A stretch of DNA of 64,000 bases from Acidobacteriota bacterium (GTDB lineage Bacteria; Acidobacteriota; UBA6911; RPQK01; JAJDTT01), in NCBI GenBank assembly GCA_028874215.1, contig JAPPLF010000100.1:1-64000 (forward strand). Reading direction: 5' to 3'. A model generated the notes under the pieces. It saw nothing but the letters and a program-made list of their open reading frames with translations, searched no databases and had not been told where the DNA came from. The position numbers were made by a program, and so were the translations under genes. The number at the start of each line of letters is the position of its first letter. Position 1 is the stretch's first letter. This document shows positions 24,523 to 33,607 of the stretch, piece by piece.

Positions 24523-25947
24523 GTGATTCATTTTCCCGTTCTTCGCTGGGGCAAGCCCTATAAGAGCCTGGACGTGGACCAGGTGGTGCATTTCATCAGC
24601 GGTGAGCCGCTGGCGGAAGTCAGCCAGGCCATCGGCGGGATGATCGCCCGGGACATGCGAAGAGGGCAGCGGGCTCGGGACGCGCTCCGGGAGATCCCGA
24701 TCCGGGAACTGATCCGCCGGGTATCTGAGGCGGCGGACCTGTTCATGTCCGCCGAGCTCCCGGCCGGCGACGGAAGCCAGACCCCCGGCGAGTTCGTGCG
24801 GTACCAGTCGGCAACCACGGGATTGCCCGAGCACATGTGCCGCCAGAACATGGAGAAGCTTCACTACGTCCTGACCTCGATGGAGCAGATTCTGGACGCG
24901 CTGACCCGGGGCCTCGATCTGTCCATATTGACCGCGGGTTACGGCGAGGAAAACGGTGTCGTCCGGAGCTTTCAGGCCACGACCCCGGTGCTGGGCATGG
25001 TGCTCCCTTCCAACTCACCCGGAGTCCACGGTCTCTGGCTCCCCGTCATTCCGCTCCAGATCGGACTGGTCCTCAAGCCGGGGCCCCAGGAGCCGTGGAC
25101 CCCATACCGGATGAGCGAGGCCTTCTTCCAGGCGGGCATCCCCCGAAACGCCGTCTCCCTCTATCCGGGGTTGGGGGATGTGGGTGCGGCCGTGCTCCAG
25201 CACTGCACGCGGAATCTCATCTTCGGCGGAACCCCGACCATCGAGCAATACGGCAACAATCCACGGGTCCAGGTGCACGGGCCCGGATTCAGCAAGATCC
25301 TGCTGGGAGACGACCAGGTCGACGACTGGGAACGCCATCTGGACCTCATGGTGGACAGCGTCCTGATCAACAGCGGCCGCAGTTGCATCAGTTGTTCCGG
25401 CATCTGGGTCTCGCGCCACGGGCGGGAAATCGCCGACGCGCTGGCTCAGCGTCTGGGACCCATTGCGCCCAAGGATCCCAGGGACCCCGATTCCCAACTG
25501 GCTGCTTTCACGGTGAAGGGCCAGGGAGAAGCCATCGATTCGGGGATCGAACAGGGACTTCAAGAGCCCGGGATCGAGGATGTGACGGCCCGGTACCGCG
25601 ACGGCGACCGCCTGATTTCCCGTGAGCGATGCTCCTACTTGCGGCCCACGGTGATCCATTCCCCGTCTCCCGAAGCCACGCTGGCCAATACGGAGTACAT
25701 GTTCCCCTTCGCCAGCGTGGTGGAATGCCCCCAGAGCCAGATGCTGGACCGTATCGGAGACAGCCTGGTGGTGACCGGCATCACGGAAGATCCCGCCTTT
25801 CGCCAGAAGCTCATGGACTGTCCCCACATCGACCGCCTCAACCTGGGCCCCATCCCCACCATCCGCCTCAACTGGCTCCAACCCCACGAGGGGAACCTGG
25901 TGGACTTCCTCTACCGCGCCCGGGCCTTCCAGACCGCGGCCGGTTGA
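24523..25947 (+). CDS. Aldehyde dehydrogenase / acyl-CoA reductase family protein
   Basis: This 474-residue protein has the ALDH fold. A cofactor-domain segment (MVLPSNSPGVHG, then GLVLKPGPQEPW) precedes the catalytic region GRSCISCSG, where C288 or C291 is the nucleophile. It lacks the most conserved ALDH sequences. Its order and length, together with the short adenylate-forming neighbour, recall LuxC-type acyl-CoA reductases. It may oxidise an aldehyde from the ThDP enzyme or reduce an activated acid. The GTG start is well supported by GGGAGGG six bases upstream. Confidence 0.82.
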   Translation: MIHFPVLRWGKPYKSLDVDQVVHFISGEPLAEVSQAIGGMIARDMRRGQRARDALREIPIRELIRRVSEAADLFMSAELPAGDGSQTPGEFVRYQSATTGLPEHMCRQNMEKLHYVLTSMEQILDALTRGLDLSILTAGYGEENGVVRSFQATTPVLGMVLPSNSPGVHGLWLPVIPLQIGLVLKPGPQEPWTPYRMSEAFFQAGIPRNAVSLYPGLGDVGAAVLQHCTRNLIFGGTPTIEQYGNNPRVQVHGPGFSKILLGDDQVDDWERHLDLMVDSVLINSGRSCISCSGIWVSRHGREIADALAQRLGPIAPKDPRDPDSQLAAFTVKGQGEAIDSGIEQGLQEPGIEDVTARYRDGDRLISRERCSYLRPTVIHSPSPEATLANTEYMFPFASVVECPQSQMLDRIGDSLVVTGITEDPAFRQKLMDCPHIDRLNLGPIPTIRLNWLQPHEGNLVDFLYRARAFQTAAG

Positions 25948-26019
25948 CCCCGCATCGCTTCCCTGACCGAATTTGTCTGTGGACACGTATCTGATACTGA
26001 CGCTTGGATGGTGACACTC

Positions 26020-26745
26020 TCACTCCGGACCGATTGAAGTTCGCGATGCCCTCCAGCGGGCCACCACAAAGGGAGAAAAGACGACGAAGAACATCACCAG
26101 CGCGACCAAGTCGATGATGGGGATGTACCAGGGCCATCCGGCGAAGAAGAAGGGCGACTCGGTGCCGGCCGGGGGCCGGCAGAGAAACATGTAGTTGGAT
26201 CCCAACAGGAAGTTCAAGACGCCGAGCACGACCGCGAGAACGTTGAGTGCAACGAACGCTCGGAACAGCCCGCCCAGCGTCGGCCGCATCTTGAGGCCCA
26301 GAGTGGCGTACAGGACTCCCGCCACGATGCCCGAGTGGGCGATGAAGTACTGGAAGAAGCGATAGTCGGGGAACCCAGCTTCCAGGTCCCCCGGGGTGAT
26401 GACGGCGTTTGTGGATCCCGCCAGGCCCCAGAAATAGACGATTTCGTAAATTCTCTGGCGGCGGAAGATCAGAACCGCGGCCGTCAGGATAATTGTTAAT
26501 CCGCAGACGTGAAGCGGCAGGTGATCCTGCACGAACCGGCTCCAGCCGACGGCATTCAGCCGGTAGCCCCAGTGGATCGTTTCGTTGACCAGCAGGGTGC
26601 CGGCCAGGAGCCAGGCGCCGGCGTCGGCCACCGTTTTCGAGGCCGTCTTTCGTACCGCCGCGATCATCAGAATCGGCACGGCCAGGGTCAGCGCCATCAC
26701 GATGAGGTGAGGCGTCCCGAAGATCTGGAATTCCGGCGTTGGCAT
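26020..26745 (-). CDS. YwaF-type (TIGR02206) integral membrane protein
   Basis: This 241-residue protein has six or seven hydrophobic helices. Diagnostic elements are an N-terminal FGTPHLIVM, ETIHWGYRL in the second loop, LPLHVCGLTI and YFIAHSGIV, each with conserved His inside membrane segments. The family is widespread and uncharacterised. No close operon partner is present: 36 bases separate it from the upstream amidohydrolase on the same strand, so the two may be co-transcribed. Confidence 0.82.
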   Translation of the reverse strand: MPTPEFQIFGTPHLIVMALTLAVPILMIAAVRKTASKTVADAGAWLLAGTLLVNETIHWGYRLNAVGWSRFVQDHLPLHVCGLTIILTAAVLIFRRQRIYEIVYFWGLAGSTNAVITPGDLEAGFPDYRFFQYFIAHSGIVAGVLYATLGLKMRPTLGGLFRAFVALNVLAVVLGVLNFLLGSNYMFLCRPPAGTESPFFFAGWPWYIPIIDLVALVMFFVVFSPFVVARWRASRTSIGPE

Positions 26746-26781
26746 CAGGCTCCAGTATCGGCTCTGCGGACGGCGTCGAGG

Positions 26782-27888
26782 TCAGGGGCGCTGACGTCCG
26801 CAAATCTGCGGGGCCACGAAATCCAGGCCCAGCAGCCGGAAGTAGTTCTGACCCAGGGCGATGTTTCGAAAGGCCTCGTCACTCAAGTAGCGGAATATCC
26901 GGCTGGTGATCTCCAACTCCGTCCGGTAGACATCGAAATCCTTGTCCGCTGAAGCCAGGAAGTCGGTTCCCGGCAGCATCCGCTCCGAATACCGGTTCAA
27001 GAACGAGACATACGCGGCCCTCTTCTCAGGTTTGGAGAAGTAGTGGTCGTCGACCACGCGCCAGGAGAGGTCCACAATCAAGTTGGGGTAGCGGTCCAAC
27101 AGCGTCTCCATGATCCGGATGTGCTGTCCCGAGTCCATGTTCACGAGTTCCTTGGACAATCCCATGTGCAACCAGATGATCTTGTTGTCGGGGTAGAGGC
27201 GCAGCATCCTCTGGATCAACGCCAGGTATCGAGTGGGATCCTCGTCGTTCCCCAGATCCGCGTGAATCGCCAGAGGGATGCCCCGTTCCCGCAGAATCGC
27301 CATGAAGGCGGCCCACTCCGGGATCTTGGCCGGCGGAACCGGTCGGTGACCGTTGTTGAACAATGCCTGTTTCACCAGGTTCACTTCCCCCATCCAGTTG
27401 AAGGCGCCGGGGTGCTCCCGATCCAGGAGCTGCATGCCGGGAAGGATCGATTCGGGCCGGGACAGGTCCGGGAAGGTCATGGACAGCGTGATGTGGACGC
27501 CGTCGGGCGCCTGACGGACGAAGTCGGCTGCATTGTCAAAATCGTTCGTCAAACTGGGCCGGACCGGCGTGCCCGGACAATCCAGGTAGTAGGTGCATGG
27601 TGAACCCACCGGAAGCCTCTGGCCGATCCCGTACATGTTGACGAAAAGGACTCCCGTCCGTTCAAGGTAGGAGATCACCTCCCGGAAAGGAATCGCCGGA
27701 CCGCCGAAGGGCCGGAAATGCACGTGGGTATCCACGACCGAGGTCTGGGGTTGTACCGAACGGTCGTAGCAGGTTGCGTCTTCAGACTGGAACATCTCCA
27801 ACGTCGGCTTGGGAGGTTCGCCGGCGAATCCAGGGCCTCCCGACAGGAGAAGCAGGCCCAGCCATGTTGTCGACAGCGAGTTCTTCAT
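26782..27888 (-). CDS. Secreted amidohydrolase-family protein
   Basis: The protein (368 residues from 27888) has a signal peptide, MKNSLSTTWLGLLLLSGGPG, and a TIM-barrel amidohydrolase domain. Metal-binding signatures are VVDTHVHF, IHADLG, WLHMGLS and GTDFLAS, giving His-x-His, two single His and an Asp. Relatives of the Amidohydro_2 group decarboxylate or hydrolyse ring compounds. Possible alternative starts are an ATG at 27912 and a GTG at 27918. I chose 27888 because it places the signal peptide at the N-terminus, although no ribosome site stands out. Confidence 0.82.
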   Translation of the reverse strand: MKNSLSTTWLGLLLLSGGPGFAGEPPKPTLEMFQSEDATCYDRSVQPQTSVVDTHVHFRPFGGPAIPFREVISYLERTGVLFVNMYGIGQRLPVGSPCTYYLDCPGTPVRPSLTNDFDNAADFVRQAPDGVHITLSMTFPDLSRPESILPGMQLLDREHPGAFNWMGEVNLVKQALFNNGHRPVPPAKIPEWAAFMAILRERGIPLAIHADLGNDEDPTRYLALIQRMLRLYPDNKIIWLHMGLSKELVNMDSGQHIRIMETLLDRYPNLIVDLSWRVVDDHYFSKPEKRAAYVSFLNRYSERMLPGTDFLASADKDFDVYRTELEITSRIFRYLSDEAFRNIALGQNYFRLLGLDFVAPQICGRQRP

Positions 27889-28118
27889 CGGGAAGGTGCC
27901 GGAGGCTGACATCGGCACCGATTTCAGCAGATTTGGACGATTTTGAGAACCCTTGGGTTTACGAGCGGGAACCCCGTTTCATTCCGTTCACCCGGCTGCC
28001 GGAGGAAGGGCAAGTCCACGCGCGCGAAGCGCAGATGAGACTAGGGAGAGCCATTCAATAGTAGACAAAATAAATTTACTAATTTCATGTTGTCCGTATT
28101 TCTGATACATTCGCCATC

Positions 28119-29300
28119 ATGATCCGGCGCGAAATAACGCCCGTTCTGATCAGGCTCTTCCAGCAGTATCCCTTTGTCACCCTGACCGGGCCACGTCAAT
28201 CCGGCAAGACGACACTTTGCCGGATGGCGTTTCCCGAGTTGAAATATGTGAATCTGGAAGCCCCGGACCAGCGAGATTTTGCCGAATCCGATCCTCGAGG
28301 TTTCCTCTCGCGGCTCGGGACCGGAGCCATCCTGGATGAGATCCAACGCGTCCCCGATCTCCCGTCTTATCTTCAGGTGCTGGCCGATGAGGAGGGCCGG
28401 AACAGTCTCTTCGTACTGACCGGAAGCGAACAGCTCAGGATTTCCGAATCCATTAGCCAGTCGCTGGCGGGACGGACGGCTCTGCTCCGTCTGCTCCCTT
28501 TTTCCCTCGCCGAGCGGGAGGAAACCGGCGCCAGCAATGTGATCGACGAGATTCTGTACTCCGGCTTCTATCCCAGGATTCACGACCGGAAACTGGAACC
28601 TCGGCAAGCGCTCGGCGACTACTTCGAAACCTATGTCGAGCGCGACGTGCGGCGGATCGGGGAGATCCGCAACCTGCCGGGTTTTCGGCGATTCGTTCGT
28701 CTGTGCGCCGGGCGCGTCGGGCAGCTCGTCAATCTGGCCGCGCTGGGCGCCGACACAGGCGTCTCTCATACCACGGCGCGACACTGGCTCGCGCTTCTGG
28801 AAGCCAGCTATATCGTGTTTCGGCTGCCGCCGTTCCATGCAAACATTCGCAAGCGTCTGGTCAAGTCGCCCAAGCTCTACTTCTACGACGTGGGGCTGGC
28901 GAGCTATCTCATCGGCATCGAGCACGCCGGGCAGGTCGCCACCCACCCCCTGCGGGGAGCGCTCTTCGAGAACGCCGTGGTAGCGGAAGCTCTCAAGTAT
29001 CGCTTCAACCGGGGTCGCCGTTCCAACCTGTCCTTCTTCCGCGACAAGAGTGGTCTGGAATGCGATCTCCTCTACGAGACTGGAGAAGGCATCGGCGCCA
29101 TCGAGGTCAAAGCCGGCGCCACGATCGCATCCGACTATTTCCGGGCGCTCAAGAGGGTCGCCAAGGTGCTGCCGCGGATTTCCAACAAGGCGGTGGTCTA
29201 TGGAGGCGTTGAAGGTCAGTTCCGGCGAGACGCCGAGGTGGCGCCGCTGGCAGATCTGCCGAAGATGCTGGAGCGTTACGACAGTCGCGAGGGACCCTGA
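28119..29300 (+). CDS. AAA ATPase with DUF4143 C-terminal domain
   Basis: This 393-residue protein has Walker A GPRQSGKT at residues 24-31, Walker B in GAILDEIQRVPD, a sensor-like VLTGSEQL, and a C-terminal DUF4143 region. That region carries the nuclease-like pattern D-K-S-G-L-E-C-D then A-I-E-V-K-A-G. The family is often found in mobile or accessory DNA and its role is unknown; some relatives act with toxin-antitoxin or DNA-processing systems. The upstream 70 bases are unusually AT-rich for this window, with TACATT at 28106 as a possible -10 and no ribosome site, so the message may be leaderless. Confidence 0.88.
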   Translation: MIRREITPVLIRLFQQYPFVTLTGPRQSGKTTLCRMAFPELKYVNLEAPDQRDFAESDPRGFLSRLGTGAILDEIQRVPDLPSYLQVLADEEGRNSLFVLTGSEQLRISESISQSLAGRTALLRLLPFSLAEREETGASNVIDEILYSGFYPRIHDRKLEPRQALGDYFETYVERDVRRIGEIRNLPGFRRFVRLCAGRVGQLVNLAALGADTGVSHTTARHWLALLEASYIVFRLPPFHANIRKRLVKSPKLYFYDVGLASYLIGIEHAGQVATHPLRGALFENAVVAEALKYRFNRGRRSNLSFFRDKSGLECDLLYETGEGIGAIEVKAGATIASDYFRALKRVAKVLPRISNKAVVYGGVEGQFRRDAEVAPLADLPKMLERYDSREGP

Positions 29301-29529
29301 TCCGCGTCCGGTTCACCGGTGCCTCGGCGCTTCGAAGAGAATCGTCGATCAGCCGAGTGCCGCTCGGCCTTCAGATCTCACTCCCACCGTCTGAAAACGG
29401 CGTTGCGCTCGCGCAGCGAGGTCTGTAATCGGTCGAGTGGACGGAGTGCCCCGACGTTTTTCGAGTTTCCTTCCATCCGTGGAACTGTCACCAGGACTAC
29501 CCGTTTGGGTTCAATATCGTGAATAAGGG

Positions 29530-29745
29530 TCAACAGGCCTTGTAAGCGCGGATAGGGAGAGCTTCCGTCTCCAACGTCGACAGGTCAAGGCGCGTGGAAG
29601 CATGGTCAATGTCGAAACCGACAACATCGCCATTCGCATCGAGATCGACGTTGAGTCCGCCGGCGACTTCCCGGGTCTCGGTACCCGGTACAGGTTTGAA
29701 CTCTACGTAAAGGCTGTCGGTTTCGGGATAGTAGTGCAGTTTCAT
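29530..29745 (-). CDS. DUF2283 domain protein
   Basis: This 71-residue protein is a textbook DUF2283 sequence: MKLHYYPETDSLYVEF, REVAGGLNVDLDANGDVVGFDIDHAS, and a Leu-rich tail. The family is a small beta-rich domain often encoded next to a second small protein and sometimes listed with toxin-antitoxin candidates. Its ATG overlaps the stop of the upstream 83-residue gene by four bases, which indicates translational coupling. Confidence 0.85.
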   Translation of the reverse strand: MKLHYYPETDSLYVEFKPVPGTETREVAGGLNVDLDANGDVVGFDIDHASTRLDLSTLETEALPIRAYKAC

Positions 29746-29993
29746 GACTCTTCCTCTCGAAAACCGCGATCGAAAAACGGGTTGTGAATCGTCTCTCCGT
29801 CTTCCAGGGTGACAACTCGAAGTATACGCGAAGGCCCTCCGTCTGGACGGATGACTTTTCCCCAGAAGCGGATACGGCCGTCTGGTTGCCTCTGGCGTCG
29901 AATTGGTGCGGCGACGATACCGACACACCATAGAGGATCGATGTAAGGACGCTTGCGTAGCACCTGTTCCCGGAAGTAACGAGTCGTCTTCAT
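29742..29993 (-). CDS. Small conserved partner of the DUF2283 protein
   Basis: The 83-residue protein starts MKTTRYFREQVLRKRPYID and continues with RRQRQPDGRIRFWGKV and LEDGETIHNPFFDRGF. I recall this pattern as a small protein that repeatedly precedes DUF2283 genes, but I cannot name a characterised family. The order (basic Trp/Arg-rich protein first, small acidic protein second, four-base overlap) is like that of type II toxin-antitoxin pairs. No catalytic motif is obvious. Confidence 0.7.
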   Translation of the reverse strand: MKTTRYFREQVLRKRPYIDPLWCVGIVAAPIRRQRQPDGRIRFWGKVIRPDGGPSRILRVVTLEDGETIHNPFFDRGFREEES

Positions 29994-30225
29994 TCTGGTG
30001 AGCCAGCGCGGCCGACGAATCCTGTAATCGGTTTACCGGGCTCTTCCGCCGACAACGTCCGGCACACGTCGAGACCGAACCGACCATCCTGTCGGCCGAG
30101 GCGCACGCCCGTGAACCTCCGTTTGCCAGTTTGCGTAAACGCCGTCGATGTACTCTAACGTCGCTGTTTCTCTTTGAATGGAAATGCCAGCCTTTCCACA
30201 CAGATTGCGTCTCCGAAGTTCCCCG

Positions 30226-31362
30226 CTACAGCTTCTCGACGAGACGGGCCAGCAGCGCCACTCGGACGGGCAGGGCGTCCAGCTCGATGTGCTCGTGAAG
30301 GGCGTGGGCTCCGTCTCCGTTCACTCCCAGACCGTCCAGGGTGGGGACTCCCAGGGCGGCGCTGAAGCTGCCGTCGCTTCCCCCTCCGGTCTCACCCTCT
30401 TCCAGATCCAGGCCCAACTCGGCCCCGATCTCTCGCGCCCGGTCGAAGAGTTGCTGCCCGCCGTCGCCCTTGATCATGGGCGGCCGGTTGATCCCTCCCG
30501 TGACCTCCAGCCGGATTTCCGGATGCCTCGGTTTCAGCGCATGCAGCCCGTCCTCCACCCGGTGGCCCTCCTCCACGGTCCGGAACCGAAAATCGATGGT
30601 GGCTTTGGCGAACTCGGGTATCACGTTGTCCCGGGTGCCCCCTTCCGCCATGGTCACGTGGACCGAGGTCTCCAAAGAGCTGGAGGCGAGTCCGTGAATC
30701 GCTTCGATCTGGTGGCCCAACTCCCGGACGGCGTTCACCCCCCGCTCCGGCTCCACGCCCGCGTGGGCGGAGCGGCCATGGATCTTCATGGCCGCCATCC
30801 CGGCTCCCTTTCGAAACGTCTTCAGGACGCCTCCGGGCAGGGGCGGCTCGGTCACCAGCGCCAGGTCGCTCTCGCGGCTGAACTCCTCGATCAGTTCCAC
30901 GCTGGCGTCGCTGCCCGTCTCTTCGTCGGTGGTGTAGAGGAACCGCACCTTCCGTCGGGGCCGGATCCATCCTCGTGCAATGAATTCCTGGATCTTCAAT
31001 GTGGCCGTTACTCCGGCCTTCATGTCGAAGATCCCGGGACCATGAATGCGTCCGTCCTCGATCCGGAAGGGCATTCGCTCCAGGCTCCCTTGAGGCCAGA
31101 CCGTGTCCAGGTGGCAGAGCACCAGGATCCGGCCTTCGCCTCCCTCTCCCCATTCGGTCCAGACGATATCGCCCACGTCTTTTCTGGGAACGATCCGCGG
31201 CTCCAGGCCGCAGCCCCGCGCATGGTCGGCGAGAAAAAACGCCAGCTCGTCCACCAGCGGTTTGTCGGTGGTGGGACTCTCCATCTCCACCAGCTTCCGG
31301 AGCAGCTCTACCGTGGAGTCCCGCTCCTCTTCGAAGGCCTTCAACAGCTCATTCCCCGTCAT
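30226..31362 (-). CDS. M20-family metallopeptidase (glutamate carboxypeptidase-like)
   Basis: The 378-residue hydrolase shows the M20 metal ligands: LVLCHLDTVWP, GIFDMKAG, and the Glu pair in YTTDEETGS, with the late His in GAHALHEHIE. The segment GRSAHAGVEPERGVNA, a dimer-domain hallmark of CPG2-like carboxypeptidases, points to removal of a C-terminal glutamate or similar. It is a distinct gene from the M20 enzyme at 1824 and only distantly alike. Its start overlaps the end of dapF by 14 bases, at the tail of the operon from 37428. Confidence 0.92.
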   Translation of the reverse strand: MTGNELLKAFEEERDSTVELLRKLVEMESPTTDKPLVDELAFFLADHARGCGLEPRIVPRKDVGDIVWTEWGEGGEGRILVLCHLDTVWPQGSLERMPFRIEDGRIHGPGIFDMKAGVTATLKIQEFIARGWIRPRRKVRFLYTTDEETGSDASVELIEEFSRESDLALVTEPPLPGGVLKTFRKGAGMAAMKIHGRSAHAGVEPERGVNAVRELGHQIEAIHGLASSSLETSVHVTMAEGGTRDNVIPEFAKATIDFRFRTVEEGHRVEDGLHALKPRHPEIRLEVTGGINRPPMIKGDGGQQLFDRAREIGAELGLDLEEGETGGGSDGSFSAALGVPTLDGLGVNGDGAHALHEHIELDALPVRVALLARLVEKL

Positions 31363-32209
31363 GTTCCCTCCAGTGGTAGCGGACGTCTCCGACGAATTCG
31401 ACCCCTCCCGTCAAGTGCACTTCTGCTCCCGGTTGCCACTCCACCTCCTGCTCCCCGGTCTCGGTTCCGACCCGTGCGGGAGATCCGACCCTTCCGGTGT
31501 GGATGGCGGCCACGGCGGCTCCGCTGCAACCCGTTCCGGAGGAATGGGTCGGTCCGACGCCCCTCTCCCAGATCCGCGCCTGGAGGCGCCGGGGACCCGT
31601 GACCTGTACGAAGCTCACGTTGGTCCGCTCGGGAAAGGCGGCATGCGCCTCGAGTGCCGGCCCCAGGCGCCGGAATTCGGCATCCTCAGGCAGATTTGAG
31701 ACAAAGACCACGCACTGGGGATTTCCCACCGACAGGGCCGTTACGGTCACGGTTGCGTTTTCCACCGGCAGCGAGTGGTCCACGACCTGGGACAACTCCC
31801 CTTCCAGCCGAATCGGAATCTCCTCCGGAACGAAGGAGGGTCGTCCCAGCGAGGAACGGTAGCGCCAGGAAGACTCGCCGCGGTCCAGCAGGTGATGGAT
31901 CTTTTGCCCGGAAAGGGTTTCGAGAACCAGGTCCGCCTTCAGGGACAAACCCCGGTGGTGGACGTAGGCGCCGGCGCAGCGGCATCCGTTTCCCGACATG
32001 GCCGCCTCGCTGCCGTCCGGGTTGAAGATCCGGATCCGGAAGCGGTCGTCCTTCACCGGCTCGACGAAGACGCACCCGTCGCCGCCGATCCCGAAGTGGC
32101 GCCGGCAGATGGCCCGGGTCAATGGGGCCGCTCTCCGGCGGGTCAGATCGCTTTCCGGGATCACCAGGTAGTCGTTGCCGTAGGACTGGAACTTGGAAGC
32201 CGCGATCAT
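31349..32209 (-). CDS. dapF: Diaminopimelate epimerase
   Basis: At 286 residues this is a normal DapF. The two active-site Cys are present: C76 in MSGNGCRCAG and C228 in SSGTGCSGAA. The enzyme interconverts LL- and meso-diaminopimelate for lysine and peptidoglycan synthesis in the cytoplasm. The start at 32209 follows the phosphomannomutase stop by 16 bases. A longer frame exists upstream but would run far into that gene. Lys/DAP genes are not otherwise clustered here, so the operon mixes cell-envelope precursors. Confidence 0.93.
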   Translation of the reverse strand: MIAASKFQSYGNDYLVIPESDLTRRRAAPLTRAICRRHFGIGGDGCVFVEPVKDDRFRIRIFNPDGSEAAMSGNGCRCAGAYVHHRGLSLKADLVLETLSGQKIHHLLDRGESSWRYRSSLGRPSFVPEEIPIRLEGELSQVVDHSLPVENATVTVTALSVGNPQCVVFVSNLPEDAEFRRLGPALEAHAAFPERTNVSFVQVTGPRRLQARIWERGVGPTHSSGTGCSGAAVAAIHTGRVGSPARVGTETGEQEVEWQPGAEVHLTGGVEFVGDVRYHWREHDGE

Positions 32210-32225
32210 GACGGCCCCCGCCGTC

Positions 32226-33590
32226 TCAGCTCGCGTGGATCCCACCGCTGAGTTCCTCCAGCTTTCCCCGGACCAGACTCTGGATCTCCTCCAGTCTTTC
32301 GGGCGAGTCCGCCTCGAAACGAAGCACCAGAACGGGCTGGGTATTGGAGGCCCGCACCAGGCCCCAACCGTCCGGAAAGACGATTCGCACACCGTCAACG
32401 TCCACCGTCTCGTAGTTGTTGGAGAAGTACGACTGGGCGAGGCTGACGATTCGGAACTTGAGGTCCTCGGGACAGTCCATCCGGATCTCGGGCGTGCTGA
32501 AAGTCGGTGGGACGTCCTCCAGCAGTTGCGACAGCCGGCGCCCGCTGTCGGCGAGGATCTCCAGGAGCCTGGCGCCTGCGTAGATGGCGTCGTCGTAGCC
32601 GAAGTAGCGGTCGGCGAAGAACATGTGTCCGCTCATCTCACCGCCCAGAACGGCCCCTTCCTCCTTCATCTTGGCCTTGATGAGGGAGTGGCCCGCCTTC
32701 CACATGACGGCCCGTCCGCCGCGGGCCTCGATATCCTGGTACAAGCTCTTGGAGCACTTCACTTCGGCCACGAACGTGGTGCCGGGCCGCCGCTCCAGGA
32801 TCTCGCGGGCATAGATCATCATCAACTGGTCTCCCCAGAGAATCCCGCCCGCGTCATCCACGACGCCGATCCGGTCCGTGTCGCCGTCGAAGGAGATCCC
32901 CAGATCGGCCTCACTCGAGCGGACAGCCTGGATCAGGTCTTCAAGGTTCTCCACGAGGGTGGGATCGGGGTGGTGGTTGGGGAATCGGCCGTCCGGCTCC
33001 GAATAGAGCTCGTGGACCTCGCACCCCAGGTCGGAATAGACGGCGGGCGCCACCAGGCCCGCGGTCCCGTTGCCCGAGTCGACGACGACCTTCAATCTCT
33101 TCCCCAAGGGCGGGATCCGCTCCCCGATGTGCCGGCGGTAATCCTCCATCAGGGAGGCCGATTCCAATTCTCCGCCGCCGGAAGCGAAGTCGGCCGCTTC
33201 GATGATCTTCCGGACCTTCTGGATCTCGGCGCCGTAGATGGTGCCGGTTCCCAGGGCGACCTTGAATCCGTTGTACTCGGGTGGGTTGTGACTCCCCGTG
33301 ATCATCACGCCCGCCTCCGGCTTCAGACGGTGCAGGGAGTAGTAGAGCAGGGGAGTCGGGCAGACCCCGATGTCGATCACGGTCAGGCCGGTTCGTGTCA
33401 GACCGCGGGCCAGGGCGTCCCGAAGCCGTGTGGAGCTCAGGCGGACGTCTCTTCCCAACGTGACTCGAGCGGCGCCGTGCCGGACAAAATAGGTTCCCAG
33501 GCCGCGGCCCAGCGTTTCCACCGAATCGTCCGCCAGATCGGTGTCGGCGATTCCCCGGATGTCGTATTCTCGAAACAGCTCTGGGTTCAT
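32226..33590 (-). CDS. Phosphomannomutase/phosphoglucomutase
   Basis: This 454-residue alpha-D-phosphohexomutase has the phosphoserine loop TGSHNPP with Ser100, the metal loop DGDTDR (D235, D237, D239), the sugar-recognition segment GGEMSGHMFF and a C-terminal phosphate loop near RASNTQP. It converts mannose- or glucose-6-phosphate to the 1-phosphate for glycan and envelope sugar synthesis. It lies directly after the bifunctional isomerase, so fructose-6-P to mannose-1-P can be made by adjacent genes. Confidence 0.95.
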   Translation of the reverse strand: MNPELFREYDIRGIADTDLADDSVETLGRGLGTYFVRHGAARVTLGRDVRLSSTRLRDALARGLTRTGLTVIDIGVCPTPLLYYSLHRLKPEAGVMITGSHNPPEYNGFKVALGTGTIYGAEIQKVRKIIEAADFASGGGELESASLMEDYRRHIGERIPPLGKRLKVVVDSGNGTAGLVAPAVYSDLGCEVHELYSEPDGRFPNHHPDPTLVENLEDLIQAVRSSEADLGISFDGDTDRIGVVDDAGGILWGDQLMMIYAREILERRPGTTFVAEVKCSKSLYQDIEARGGRAVMWKAGHSLIKAKMKEEGAVLGGEMSGHMFFADRYFGYDDAIYAGARLLEILADSGRRLSQLLEDVPPTFSTPEIRMDCPEDLKFRIVSLAQSYFSNNYETVDVDGVRIVFPDGWGLVRASNTQPVLVLRFEADSPERLEEIQSLVRGKLEELSGGIHAS

Positions 33591-33607
33591 CGAGTCTCCG
33601 GTATGCG

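Noticed and set aside
29375-29529. Minus-strand frame of about 50 codons after the DUF2283 gene (reads IHDIEPKRVVLVTVPRMEG)
   Set aside because: It looks faintly protein-like but has only a TTG start, no ribosome site and no family I recognise. It is too short to support.
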